Positions 18,126 to 28,658 of a stretch of 64,000 nucleotides of DNA are shown piece by piece. The position numbers were made by a program, and so were the translations under genes. This DNA is from DASSUW01 sp963844405 (lineage in GTDB: Bacteria > Actinomycetota > Thermoleophilia > Solirubrobacterales > Solirubrobacteraceae). Each line of letters opens with the position of its first letter. Position 1 is the first letter of the stretch. Below the pieces are notes generated by a model. That model did no database searches and was not told where the DNA came from. It saw only the letters and a list, made by a program, of their open reading frames with translations. Location: contig CAWJNZ010000007.1 of assembly GCA_963844405.1 (NCBI GenBank), positions 372,001 through 436,000 of the forward strand, in the 5' to 3' direction.

Positions 18126-18734
18126 ATGCGCCAAGTGCTGCAAGCAGCCCTGGCGTTCCTCCCCTTCGCGGCGTTCCTCGCGGTGCTGCCCGGCCCTGCC
18201 ACGGCGATGGTGATCCAGTCGGCGGCACGCGGCGGCAGGCGGCGCGCCATGCGGGCCACGCTCGGCGACGCGGCCGGCCTGGCGATCTGGGCCGTGGCCT
18301 CGATGCTCGGCGTGTCGGCGCTCCTCGTCGCCTCCGAGGTGGCGTTCACGACGCTCAAGATCGTCGGCGCGTTCGTGCTGATCGCCTACGGCGTCGCCGC
18401 GATCCGGGCCGCCAGGCGAGGCGAGCCCGCGCATGCGCCGCCCGCTCGCAGCGGGGCGTTCCGGATGGGCCTGGTCACCGCCCTCACCAACCCGAAGGTC
18501 GGCCTGTTCTACCTCGCGCTGCTCCCGCAGTTCGTGCCCGAGGGCACGGCGGTGCTGCCGGCGACGCTGCTGCTCGCCGGCATCCAGATCTCCCTGGCGT
18601 GCGCGTGGTACTTCGTCCTCGCCTCGGCGGTCGGCCGCGTCCGCGAGGTGTTCGTCCGCCGCCGCGGTCAGATCCAGGCGGCCACCGGCGCGCTCATGGT
18701 CGGCTTCGGCGCGGCGCTCCTGGCCGACCGCTAG
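18126..18734 (+). CDS. LysE/RhtB-family amino-acid exporter
   Basis: The 202-residue membrane protein has six predicted helices. The N-terminal family signature is visible in FAAFLAVLPGPATAMVIQSAARGG (residues about 12-35), and the conserved TNPKVGLFYLALLPQFV follows helix 4. Members export amino acids or homoserine lactones with proton antiport. It follows the kinase by 23 bases in the same direction. Its stop codon is the first base pairs of the intergenic inverted repeat that separates it from glyA. Confidence 0.9.
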   Translation: MRQVLQAALAFLPFAAFLAVLPGPATAMVIQSAARGGRRRAMRATLGDAAGLAIWAVASMLGVSALLVASEVAFTTLKIVGAFVLIAYGVAAIRAARRGEPAHAPPARSGAFRMGLVTALTNPKVGLFYLALLPQFVPEGTAVLPATLLLAGIQISLACAWYFVLASAVGRVREVFVRRRGQIQAATGALMVGFGAALLADR

Positions 18735-18905
18735 ATGATTTGATTTCGCGGCCCGCGTGCCCGCATGGCCGCGTACCGGATTAGTCCCGCCCGCCCGGTG
18801 CCCGCGCGATCGGCACAGTGGCGGAGCCACGGGCCGATTCAGCGGGTGCCGATCCGGCGCCGCGGGACGTGGTCAGGCGGGTGCGCGGGTCGTGGAATCA
18901 GTCAT

Positions 18906-18909
<4 letters not shown>
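18731..18909 (+). repeat. long inverted repeat between convergent lysE and glyA
   Basis: The whole gap folds on itself: 18731-18778 pairs with 18863-18909, and 18796-18822 with 18826-18851, leaving a GGA loop at 18823-18825. Both arms begin with the TAG stop codons of the flanking genes (CTAGATGA and TCATCTAG). The arms are imperfect as DNA, but nearly all differences keep a G-U pair in plus-strand RNA. It could serve as a terminator for lysE, a structured RNA or a non-autonomous element. See the findings. Confidence 0.65.
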
Positions 18910-20194
<1,285 letters not shown>

Positions 20195-20273
20195 GGGCCG
20201 CCAAACGTACCACCGAGCTCGGCAGCGGCGAGGGAGCGGTCAAGCGCCGCGCGGAGGCGCCGATCTGAAGGGT

Positions 20274-23200
20274 GTGCGCTTCGTCCTGATCCTGCTCGCC
20301 TGCCTCGTCGCGGCCGCCCCCGCCCACGCCGCGCCCCCCGACGCCGACCCGCCGGTCACGAACCGCACGGTCGAGACGGTGGTGCGCGACGGCTCGACGC
20401 TCTACCTGGGTGGCGACTTCACGTACGTGGGGCGCCGGACCTCGCTGGCGCGGCTCGGCGCCGACGGGCGCTCGACCGGCAGCTTCCCGCGCGTGACCGA
20501 CGGCCGCGTCGAAGCGCTGCTCGACGACGGCGCCGGCGGCTGGTACGTCGGCGGCTCGTTCGAGACGATCGGCGGCGCCGACGTCCCGCGGCTCGCCCAC
20601 GTGCTCGCCGACGGCTCGGTCGATCCCGGCTTCCGCCCGGCGCCCGACGGCCCCGTCCGCGCGCTGGCGCTGGCCGGCGGGACGCTGTACGCGGGCGGCG
20701 CCTTCGACCTGGTCGGCGCGGCCGCGCGCACCAACCTCGCTCTGCTCGACCCGGCCGACGGGTCCCTGCTGCCCGGGGCGCCCGACCCGAACGGCTCCGT
20801 CGAGGCGCTCGCCGCGAACGGCGGCGAGGTGCTCGTCGGCGGCCGCTTCACGACGATCGGCGGCCAGGCGCGCGGCCGTGTCGCCGCGCTCGCCGGCGGC
20901 GTCCCGACGGCGTTCGACCCCGGCGCCGACGGCGCCGTGCGCGCGATCGCGGTGGCCGGCGCCGACATCTACTTCGGCGGCAGCTTCAAGGCCGTCGGCG
21001 GCGCCGCCCGCAAGCGGCTCGCCGCGGTCGACGCCGCCGGAGCGCCGACCGGCTGGAACCCGGGCGCGGACGGCGGCGTGCACGCGCTCGCGGCCGACGC
21101 CTTCCACGTCTACGCCGCGGGCGCGTTCGACACCCTCAACGGCAGCGCCGAGCGCGGCTTCGGCAAGCTCGACCGCCTCACCGGCGCCGTGCAGGACGTG
21201 CAGGCCAACCTGGCGGGGGACGCGTACGCGCTGGCGCTCGCCGGCGGCCGCCTCTACGTCGCCGGCCGCCCGTGGGACCAGGCGCCGCAGCCCGCCGACG
21301 TCCACGAGGCGATCGCCGCCATCGACCTCGCCACCGGCACCATCGCCTGGAGGTCGGAGTACGCGGGCGGCGAGGTCCGCGCGCTCGCGGTCCGCGGCGG
21401 CGACGTCTACGCCGGCGGGACCTTCGACTCGGCCGGCGGCGAGCCGCGCCGCCACCTCGCGGCGATCGACCTCGACACCGGCGCTCCGACCGCCTGGGCG
21501 CCCGACCCCGACGGGCCGGTGAAGGCGCTCGCGCTCCATGACGGCACGCTCTACGCCGGCGGCGCGTTCACGGAGATCGCGGGCGCGGCCCGCGGGCGCA
21601 CCGCCGCCTTCGCCGGCGGCGCGCTCACGACCTTCGACGGCCGCGCCGACACCGCCGTCACCGACCTGGTGGCCGGCGACGAGGGCGTGTTCGCGGCGTA
21701 CGGCACGACGCTCGCGGCCCTCGACCCCGTCACCGGCGATGCTCGCGCGGGCTGGAACCCCGCCCCCGACGGCGCCGTCACCGCGCTCGCCCTCGAGGAC
21801 GGCAGGCTCTACGCGGGCGGCGCGTTCACCGGCATCGGCGGCGCGACGCGGGCGCGGCTGGCCGCGCTCGACGCGACGACCGGCCAGGCCACGGCCTTCG
21901 ACGCCGCGCTCTCGGACGGCACCTCGAACCCGCCCGCCGTGACCGCGCTCGCCGCGAGCGGCGACGGCACGGTGTTCGTCGGCGGCAAGTTCGAGAGCGC
22001 CGGCGGCGCGACTCGCATCGATCTCGCCGAGCTCGACGGCGCGACCGGGGCGGCGACCCGGTGGTCCGCCGGCTGGTACTCCCTGGACCGGATCAACGCC
22101 ATCGCCGTCACGCGCACGCGCGTGTGGGTGGGCGGGCGGTTCGACAGCTACGGCGGCGCCCTGCCGTACGCGGAGCTCGACGAGCACGATCGCGACTCCG
22201 GCGAGTGGCTCGGCTCCCTGCCGTACACGCGCGGGGACGTGCGCGCCCTCGACACCTCTCACGGCGCCGTCCAGGCTGCCGGCAGCTTCACGGCGATCGG
22301 CAGCCGCCCGCATCTCAACCTGGCCTCCTGGACGCCGCGGCCGGCGCTGCTCGACTCGCCGCGGGCGCTCGGCACCATCGCCGACGGCGAGACGCTCACC
22401 TGCGCGCCGGGCGCGTGGGAGGGCGAGCCGACGGGCTTCTCGTTCACCTGGCTGCGCGACGGCGACGCCGTCGCCACCGGCGAGCACTACGTCATCTCGG
22501 CCGCCGACGCGGGCGCCGAGCTGCGCTGCCGCGTGACGGCACGCAACCGCGGCGGCTCGGAGACGGCGACGTCGGCGCCGGCCGGCAGCCCCGCCCCGCC
22601 CGCCGCGACCGACCCGCCTCAGGTCACCGGGACCGCCGCCTACGAGCAGACCGTCACGTGCGATCCCGGCACCTGGTCGGGCTCGCCGGCGCTGTCCTAC
22701 GGCTGGCGGCGCGACGGCGAGCCGATCGCCGCCGCACAGGCCGCGACCTACACGCTGACCGACGACGACGCCGGCAGCGAGCTGAGCTGCCGCGTGCGCG
22801 CCGAGAACGCCGGCGGCAGCGCGACCGCCGACGCCGCCCCGGTGACCGTGCCGGACGCGCCCGCGCTGCTCGAGCGCCCGAAGATCGCCGGCTCGGCCGA
22901 GATCGGCGCGGTGCTCAGCTGCTCCGCCGGGACGTGGAGCGGCGCGACCGCCTACAGCTACCGCTGGAGCGACACCCGCAACACCGAGCTCGGGACCGGG
23001 GCGACCTACACGGTCCGTGACGCGGACGCCGGCCGGACCCTCTACTGCACCGTCACCGCCCGCAACGCGGGCGGCATCACCACGGCGTACGGCTCGGTCT
23101 GGATCGCCTGGCCGACGCCGGTCAACACGGCGCCGCCGTCGATCGCGGGCACCGGCGTCGCCGGCTCGCGGCTCACGTGCCGCCAGGGCACGTGGACCTA

Positions 23201-23708
23201 CGCCCAGTGGGTGCAGCGGGTCCGCTGGCTGCGCGACGGCGTCGAGGTCGGCCGCAGCTGGACGTGGACGCCGCAGGCGTCCGACGTCGGGCGCGCGATT
23301 CGCTGCGAGGTGACGGTGGCGAACGGGCGGACGGCGACCGCGCTGTCGGCCCCGCTGACCATCACGGCGCCGCCGCCTGCGCCCGCGCCCGTCGCACCGG
23401 CGCCGCCGGCGCCACCCGCTCCCACGCCGCCGGCGGAGGCCGTGGTCACGAAGCTGAGCTTCGTCCGCACCGCGATCGTCCGCAGCGGCTGGGCCAACGT
23501 CGCGTACGTGACCTGCAGGGGCGCCTGCCGCGCGACGGTCAGCGTGCGCAAGGCGAGGGGCGGCAAGCGCCTCGGCAGCGCACGCGTCGTCGGCACCGGG
23601 TCCGTCTACGTGAAGCTCAGGAGCGTGCGGCGGCCGACGCGCGCGGTGATCGCCGTGCGGGTCGCGGGCCGCACGACCGAGCGCCGCATCAAGCTGCGGC
23701 CGCGATGA
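20274..23708 (+). CDS. secreted beta-propeller protein with four Ig-like repeats
   Basis: The 1144-residue product starts with a signal peptide (1-19, ending PAHA) from a GTG; this start is preferred to an ATG at 20193 because that one lies inside the divergent glyA start. Residues about 30-690 are tandem propeller-like repeats with a consensus close to LYAGGAFT-x-GG-x-RxxLAALDxxTG-x-x-W-x-P-x-DGxVxAL. Then come four Ig-like repeats of about 85 residues (from about 692, 780, 863, 949), each with GxWxG, WxRDG and DAGxExxCRVxA landmarks, a Pro/Ala linker (1033-1055) and a C-terminal basic beta domain. A surface adhesin or scaffold is likely; no catalytic motif seen. Confidence 0.85.
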   Translation: MRFVLILLACLVAAAPAHAAPPDADPPVTNRTVETVVRDGSTLYLGGDFTYVGRRTSLARLGADGRSTGSFPRVTDGRVEALLDDGAGGWYVGGSFETIGGADVPRLAHVLADGSVDPGFRPAPDGPVRALALAGGTLYAGGAFDLVGAAARTNLALLDPADGSLLPGAPDPNGSVEALAANGGEVLVGGRFTTIGGQARGRVAALAGGVPTAFDPGADGAVRAIAVAGADIYFGGSFKAVGGAARKRLAAVDAAGAPTGWNPGADGGVHALAADAFHVYAAGAFDTLNGSAERGFGKLDRLTGAVQDVQANLAGDAYALALAGGRLYVAGRPWDQAPQPADVHEAIAAIDLATGTIAWRSEYAGGEVRALAVRGGDVYAGGTFDSAGGEPRRHLAAIDLDTGAPTAWAPDPDGPVKALALHDGTLYAGGAFTEIAGAARGRTAAFAGGALTTFDGRADTAVTDLVAGDEGVFAAYGTTLAALDPVTGDARAGWNPAPDGAVTALALEDGRLYAGGAFTGIGGATRARLAALDATTGQATAFDAALSDGTSNPPAVTALAASGDGTVFVGGKFESAGGATRIDLAELDGATGAATRWSAGWYSLDRINAIAVTRTRVWVGGRFDSYGGALPYAELDEHDRDSGEWLGSLPYTRGDVRALDTSHGAVQAAGSFTAIGSRPHLNLASWTPRPALLDSPRALGTIADGETLTCAPGAWEGEPTGFSFTWLRDGDAVATGEHYVISAADAGAELRCRVTARNRGGSETATSAPAGSPAPPAATDPPQVTGTAAYEQTVTCDPGTWSGSPALSYGWRRDGEPIAAAQAATYTLTDDDAGSELSCRVRAENAGGSATADAAPVTVPDAPALLERPKIAGSAEIGAVLSCSAGTWSGATAYSYRWSDTRNTELGTGATYTVRDADAGRTLYCTVTARNAGGITTAYGSVWIAWPTPVNTAPPSIAGTGVAGSRLTCRQGTWTYAQWVQRVRWLRDGVEVGRSWTWTPQASDVGRAIRCEVTVANGRTATALSAPLTITAPPPAPAPVAPAPPAPPAPTPPAEAVVTKLSFVRTAIVRSGWANVAYVTCRGACRATVSVRKARGGKRLGSARVVGTGSVYVKLRSVRRPTRAVIAVRVAGRTTERRIKLRPR

Positions 23709-24243
23709 CCTCCGCGGGCACCGCGCCCGCGCGCACGATGCGCAGCTCACCGCCGCGGTCGTAGTCGCGCAGGTCGACCACCGTCGACGGCGTGCCGGGC
23801 AGCTCGCCGCCGTCGATCACGAGGTCGGCGCCACGCCGGATCGCCTCCGGGACGTCCTCGAGCCGCCGCGCGTCCGGCCCGCCCGTCACGTTGGCCGAGC
23901 TCTGCAGCACGGGCACGCCGCCGAGCGGCTCGATGTCGGGTACGCGGACGCCCAGCGCCCCCGCCCCGCCGGCCAGCGGGTAGCGGTCGCTCGGCACGAG
24001 CAGCGTCACCATCCCCGGCAGCAGCCGCGCCATCAGCGTGCGCGTGCGCGGGGAGAGCTCGGGCAGGAGCGCCTGCTCGCGGTCGAAGAACATCACCGCC
24101 GCGGGCTTGTCGGGCGGCCGGCCCTTGAGCGCGTACAGGCGCGCCACCGCGTCCGGGCTCTCGGGGTCGCAGGCGAGGCCGTAGACCGTGTCGGCGGGGA
24201 AGACGGCGACCCCGCCGGCCGCGATGCACGCCTCGAAGTTCAC
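23689..24243 (-). CDS. tsaC: threonylcarbamoyl-AMP synthase (Sua5/YciO/YrdC)
   Basis: Makes threonylcarbamoyl-adenylate for the t6A37 modification of ANN-decoding tRNAs. The 184-residue product has the YrdC motifs: GGVAVFPADTVYGLACDP, LYALKGRPPDKPAAVMF with the KxR signature, and SSANVTGGPDARR. It is the short form without the Sua5 C-terminal domain. The GTG start at 24243 overlaps the prmC stop (GTGA), and its end overlaps the convergent propeller gene by 20 bases. The prfA-prmC-tsaC order is conserved in many bacteria. Confidence 0.94.
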   Translation of the reverse strand: MNFEACIAAGGVAVFPADTVYGLACDPESPDAVARLYALKGRPPDKPAAVMFFDREQALLPELSPRTRTLMARLLPGMVTLLVPSDRYPLAGGAGALGVRVPDIEPLGGVPVLQSSANVTGGPDARRLEDVPEAIRRGADLVIDGGELPGTPSTVVDLRDYDRGGELRIVRAGAVPAEVIAAAA

Positions 24244-25049
24244 CGGCGGCCGACCACGACGCGCTCGATGCCGGCGAGGTCGGGCACGATCTCGGTCTCG
24301 TGCCCGTCGAGCAGGGCCGCCACGTCGCGCGCCTGGCCCATCCCGACCTCGAGCGCGACGAAGGTCACGTCGCGCAGCGCGGGCGCGAGCTTCCGGTAGA
24401 CCTCGAGGCCCTCGGGCCCGGCGTACAGCGCCTCGCTCGGCTCGTAGCCGAGCTCCGGCGCCAGCCGCTCGCCGGCGCGCACGTAGGGCGGGTTCGAGAC
24501 CACCGCGTCGACGGCGCCGGTCACCGGCTCGAGCAGGTCGCCCTCGAGCCACTCGACCTCGAGCCCCAGCCGTTTCGCGTTCGCGCGCGCCACCGCGAGC
24601 GCGCCGGGGCTGGTCTCGGTGGCGACGACGCGCAGGTCCGGCCGCTCGTCGGCCAGCGCCAGCGCGATCGCCCCCGAGCCCGTGCCGACGTCGACCACCC
24701 GGGCACCGTGAGGCAGCCCCAGCGCCGCCTCCACCACGTGCTCGGTCTCCGGCCGCGGGATCAGCACCCGCGGGTCGACCTCGAGCTCCAGCCGGCGGAA
24801 GCCCTTGCGGCCGAGGATGTACGCGACCGGCTCCCTTTGCGCCCGGCGGCGGACGTAGTCGCGGAACGGCTCTGGCTCCACGCCCTGGGTCGGATCGGCG
24901 ATCAGCGCCGCGCGGTCGACTTCCATCGCCGCCGCGAGCAGGACTTCGGCGTCGAGCCTTGGGGTGTCGACGCCGGCGGCGGTGAGGGGGATCAGCGCCG
25001 AGTCGAGCGCGTCTTTGACGGTTGTGCGTGCGAGGGGGGTGCGGGGCAT
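24240..25049 (-). CDS. prmC: peptide chain release factor N5-glutamine methyltransferase
   Basis: Methylates the Gln of the GGQ loop in RF1/RF2 with S-adenosylmethionine. The 269-residue product has an N-terminal helical domain (1-90), the linker with LIPRPETEHVVE, the SAM loop VDVGTGSGAIAL (motif at 119-130) and the substrate motif NPPY at 186-189. The ATG at 25049 gives the usual length; further in-frame ATGs upstream fall in the intergenic repeat region. prfA, its substrate gene, lies immediately upstream on the same strand. Confidence 0.93.
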   Translation of the reverse strand: MPRTPLARTTVKDALDSALIPLTAAGVDTPRLDAEVLLAAAMEVDRAALIADPTQGVEPEPFRDYVRRRAQREPVAYILGRKGFRRLELEVDPRVLIPRPETEHVVEAALGLPHGARVVDVGTGSGAIALALADERPDLRVVATETSPGALAVARANAKRLGLEVEWLEGDLLEPVTGAVDAVVSNPPYVRAGERLAPELGYEPSEALYAGPEGLEVYRKLAPALRDVTFVALEVGMGQARDVAALLDGHETEIVPDLAGIERVVVGRR

Positions 25050-25335
25050 GGGCGTTGCTGCGAAGCGTGGCAGGCGGGACTTGAACTGCGGCATTGAGAG
25101 AGGCACGGAGGGTGGTCGGTTCCGCATCGTGGAACGCGGGCACGCCGGCGTCGCGCTTCGAAGCGTCGTGTGGCGCCTTTGGGTCGTATAGCGACCCCAA
25201 AGCGACCCGGGCACCGCGCGCCGCCGCTCGACGAGCCCGATTCGACGCCGATCATTGCGCCATGCGGAATCGCGAGGCCGAGACCAATCCAGCCCCGCCT
25301 CCCTACAAGCAAGAAGTTCGCGCCCTCACGGGCGG
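25050..25335. repeat. intergenic repeat element, copy A
   Basis: This 286-base gap between prfA and prmC holds no gene. Two blocks are almost identical to blocks of copy B at 50.6 kb: 25079-25104 (24 of 26 bases match 50571-50596) and 25168-25197 (matches 50619-50647 apart from about three bases). The second block includes the hairpin GGGTCG-TATAG-CGACCC (25181-25197). Copy A is longer than B between the blocks (about 40 extra bases) and its outer arms pair only imperfectly. See the findings. Confidence 0.65.
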
Positions 25336-26388
25336 TCAGCCGGCGGCCTGCAACTCGAGCCGCTTGCGCTTCTCGGCGTCCTGCAGCGCCCCCGTGATGT
25401 CGTCCAGCTCCCCGCCGAGCACCTGCTCGAGGTTGTGGACGGTCAGCCCCTCGACGCGGTGGTCGGTGACGCGGCGCTGCGGGAAGTTGTAGGTGCGGAT
25501 CTTCTCCGCCCGCTCGCCGGTGCCGACCTGGGCGCGGCGGTCGGCGGCCAGCTCGGCCTGCTGCTCCGCGACCTTCATCTCGTACAGCCGCGCGCGCAGC
25601 ACCTTCATCGCCCGCTCGCGGTTCTGCAGCTGCGACTTCTCGTCCTGCATCGAGACCACGAGCCCGGTCGGCTTGTGGGTGATGCGGACCGCGCTGTCGG
25701 TCGTGTTGACCGACTGGCCGCCCGGGCCGGACGAGCGGTAGACGTCGATCTCCAGGTCGTTCTGGTCGATGTCGACCTCGACGTCCTCGGCCTCCGGCAG
25801 CACGGCGACCGTCGCCGTCGAGGTGTGGATGCGGCCCTGCGACTCGGTGGCGGGCACGCGCTGCACGCGGTGCGTGCCGCCCTCGTACTTGAACCTCGAG
25901 AACGCGCCGTCGCCGCGGACCTCGAACGTGTACGAGCCGTCGGACGCGTCCATCGTCTCGGTCTGGAAGCCGAGCCGCTCGGCGTAGCGGGTGAGCATGC
26001 GGAAGAGGTCGCCCGCCCACAGGCCGGCCTCGTCGCCGCCGGCGCCGCCGCGGATCTCGACGATCACGTTCTTGTCGTCGTTCGGGTCGGGCTCGACCAT
26101 CGCGAGCCGGATCTCCTCCTCGAGCTGCTCGATCCGCTCGCGCGCGCTGCGCATCTCGTCGCGCAGCTCGGGGTCGTCCATGCCCTCGTCGAGCATCTCC
26201 TGCGCGCCCTCGGCGTCCGACACCGCGAGCCGCCACTCCTCCGCCAGCTTGGCGGCGGGGGTCAACTGGTTGAACTGGCGGCCGGCCTCGGCGTAGCGGC
26301 GACGGTCCCCGATCACCTCGGGGTCCGTCATCTGCTGCTGCACCTCGGCGTAGCGCGCCTCGATCTGCTCGACGAGCGACTCGATCAC
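25336..26388 (-). CDS. prfA: peptide chain release factor 1
   Basis: Class I release factor for UAG and UAA. The 350-residue product has the RF1-type codon-recognition tripeptide Pro-Ala-Thr at 179-181 (RF2 would have Ser-Pro-Phe) and the catalytic GGQ at 223-225 in SSGPGGQSVNTTDSA. The GTG at 26388 is the only reasonable start that keeps the N-terminal helix; the stop of the GH65 gene is 11 bases upstream. It heads the prfA-prmC-tsaC block of the minus-strand backbone. Confidence 0.96.
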   Translation of the reverse strand: MIESLVEQIEARYAEVQQQMTDPEVIGDRRRYAEAGRQFNQLTPAAKLAEEWRLAVSDAEGAQEMLDEGMDDPELRDEMRSARERIEQLEEEIRLAMVEPDPNDDKNVIVEIRGGAGGDEAGLWAGDLFRMLTRYAERLGFQTETMDASDGSYTFEVRGDGAFSRFKYEGGTHRVQRVPATESQGRIHTSTATVAVLPEAEDVEVDIDQNDLEIDVYRSSGPGGQSVNTTDSAVRITHKPTGLVVSMQDEKSQLQNRERAMKVLRARLYEMKVAEQQAELAADRRAQVGTGERAEKIRTYNFPQRRVTDHRVEGLTVHNLEQVLGGELDDITGALQDAEKRKRLELQAAG

Positions 26389-26399
26389 GCCACGTAGGT

Positions 26400-28658
26400 C
26401 TAGGCCGCCATCGGCAGATCGTTCACGGTGACCGGCGTGCCCGGCAGCACCCGCAGCTGCTCGCCGAAGTGCTTGACCGGCAGGCCGCGGCCCTCGATCA
26501 GCTCGTACGTGGTGCCGGCGTGCGTCATGTCGACCTCGACGAGCTGCCCGCGCACCTGCACGCGGAAGCGCAGCCGCTCCCACTCGGCCGGAAGCCGCGG
26601 CGAGAAGCGCACGTCGCCGTCGAAGTCGCGCAGCCCGCCGAAGCCGGCCACCAGCGCGAGCCAGGTGCCGCCCGCGGAGGCGACGTGGATGCCGTCGGCG
26701 GTGTTGCCGTGCGCGTCCGCGAGGTCGACCGTCGCCGCCTGCTCGAAGTAGCGCAGCGCCGCCTCGGGGTAGCCGACGGCCGACGCCACGACGCTCTGCA
26801 CACACGCCGACAGCGTCGAGTCGCCGGTCGTCAGCGGGTCGTAGTAGTCGAACGTGCGGCGCGTCTCCTCCTCGCCGAAGTGGTGCTCGACGAGGTAGGT
26901 GGCGAGCACGACGTCGGTCTGCTTGATCACCTGGTGGCGGTAGAGCTCGAGCGGGTGGAAGTGGAGCAGCAGCGGGTGCTTGTCGCGCGTTCCCTCGAAG
27001 TCCCAGCGCTTGCGGTCGAGGAAGCCGTCGTCCTGAAGCACGATGCCGTCGTGACGCGGGACGTACATCGCGTCGGCGGCGCGCAGCCATTCGGCGATCT
27101 CCTCGTCGGTGAGGCCGGTGGCCAGCACGAGCTCCGCGTAGGCCTTCGGGTCCTCGCCGCGCAGCCACTGCATCACGCGGACGGCGCCCTCGAGGTTCTC
27201 CTTCGCCATCAGGTTCGTGTACGCGTTGTTGTCGACGACCGTCGTGTACTCGTCCGGACCGGTCACCGCGTTGATGCAGAACCGGTCGCCGGAGAAGAAG
27301 CCGAGCCCCATCCACAGGCGGGCGGTCTCCACCAGCGCCTGCGCGCCGTCGCCGAGCAGGAAGTCGAGGTCGCCGCTCACCCACGCGTAGTGCCGGAAGG
27401 CGTAGGCGATGTCGGCGTTGATGTGGTACTGCGCGGTGCCCGCGGCGTACCACGCCGACGCCTCCTCGCCGTTGATCGTCCGCCACGGGTACAGCGCGCC
27501 GCGGTGGCCGACCTCCCGCGCGCGGGCACGCGCCGCGTCGAGCATGCCGACGCGGAAGTCGAGCACCTGCCGCGCCCAGCGCGGGCTGGTGTGGATGAGG
27601 AACGGGACGACGTAGATCTCGGTGTCCCAGAAGTAGTGGCCCTCGTAGCCGCGGCCGGTGACGCCCTTGGCCGCCACGCCGAGGCCCTCGGCGCGCGCGG
27701 TCGCCTGCATGAGGTGGAAGAGGTTGAAGCGCACGGCCTTCTGGAGCTCGGGCGCGCCCTCGATCTCGACGTCGCTGCGCTGCCAGAAGGCGGCCACGTG
27801 GCGGGCGTGCTCGCGCTCGATCGTCGCGTAGCCGTCCTCGGCGGCGCGGTCGAGCGTGCGGTCGACGCGCGCGACGAGATCGTGCGCGCCCGTCCCCCAG
27901 TGGTAGGCGACGTACTTGGCCAGCCGCAGCGGCACGCCCGGCTCGAGCTCGGCCTGCACGACGACGCGGGCGCCGTCGCCCTCCGCCGTCGCCCGGGCGT
28001 CGCCCTCGACCGCGTGCTCCATCCCGACCGCGAGCTCCAGCCCGCTGTTGCGGGTGACCATGTCGAGCACGGCGCGCGTGCCCGCGGCGCGGGCGCTCAC
28101 CGGCACGAGCACCTTCTCGGCGAACCCCTTGCCGCGGCGCGGGTCGTCGGACGTCTCTCCCGGCCCGTGGGTGACGAGCTCGGACGAGATGACGACGCTG
28201 ACGGCCTCGTCGAGCGCCTCGACCTCGTAGGCCATGGCGGCGAGATGGCGGTGCTCGAACGAGGCCAGCCGGCTCGAGCGGACGACCAGGCGGTGCCCGC
28301 GCGCGGTCTCGAACTCGACCTCGCGGCGCAGCACGCCGGTCCGCAGGTCGAGCTCGCGCTCGAAGCGACGGACCTTGGCGGTGGCGAGGCTGAACGGCTC
28401 GTCGTCGACGAACAGCCGGATGATCGAGCCGTCGGTCGCGTTGACGATCGTCTGGCCGGTCCGGGCGAGGCCGTAGGCGTCCTCGGGGTAGACGATCGGC
28501 CACGTCTCGTGGAGGCCGTTGAGGACGGCGCCGGCGTCGTGCGCGGGCGTGCCCTCCTCGGGCGTGCCGCGCAGGCCGAGGTAGCCGTTCCCGACCGCGA
28601 AGACGGACTCGCCCGCCGCGGCCGGGTCGAAGCGGCTCTCGGTGATCGACCAGGTCAC
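26400..28658 (-). CDS. glycoside hydrolase family 65 phosphorylase
   Basis: Cytoplasmic inverting phosphorylase for an alpha-glucosyl disaccharide (maltose, trehalose or kojibiose), giving beta-glucose 1-phosphate. The 752-residue product has the N-terminal beta-sandwich (about 1-260), a linker and the (alpha/alpha)6 barrel with YEGHYFWDTE (338-347), the general acid Glu470 in TGPDEYTTVVDNNAY, KQTDVVLA and the phosphate-loop region STLSACVQS, then the C-terminal beta sandwich. The adjoining beta-phosphoglucomutase gene, overlapping by 4 bases, fits the phosphorylase rather than hydrolase role. Which disaccharide is used cannot be told from sequence by eye. Confidence 0.93.
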   Translation of the reverse strand: MTWSITESRFDPAAAGESVFAVGNGYLGLRGTPEEGTPAHDAGAVLNGLHETWPIVYPEDAYGLARTGQTIVNATDGSIIRLFVDDEPFSLATAKVRRFERELDLRTGVLRREVEFETARGHRLVVRSSRLASFEHRHLAAMAYEVEALDEAVSVVISSELVTHGPGETSDDPRRGKGFAEKVLVPVSARAAGTRAVLDMVTRNSGLELAVGMEHAVEGDARATAEGDGARVVVQAELEPGVPLRLAKYVAYHWGTGAHDLVARVDRTLDRAAEDGYATIEREHARHVAAFWQRSDVEIEGAPELQKAVRFNLFHLMQATARAEGLGVAAKGVTGRGYEGHYFWDTEIYVVPFLIHTSPRWARQVLDFRVGMLDAARARAREVGHRGALYPWRTINGEEASAWYAAGTAQYHINADIAYAFRHYAWVSGDLDFLLGDGAQALVETARLWMGLGFFSGDRFCINAVTGPDEYTTVVDNNAYTNLMAKENLEGAVRVMQWLRGEDPKAYAELVLATGLTDEEIAEWLRAADAMYVPRHDGIVLQDDGFLDRKRWDFEGTRDKHPLLLHFHPLELYRHQVIKQTDVVLATYLVEHHFGEEETRRTFDYYDPLTTGDSTLSACVQSVVASAVGYPEAALRYFEQAATVDLADAHGNTADGIHVASAGGTWLALVAGFGGLRDFDGDVRFSPRLPAEWERLRFRVQVRGQLVEVDMTHAGTTYELIEGRGLPVKHFGEQLRVLPGTPVTVNDLPMAA

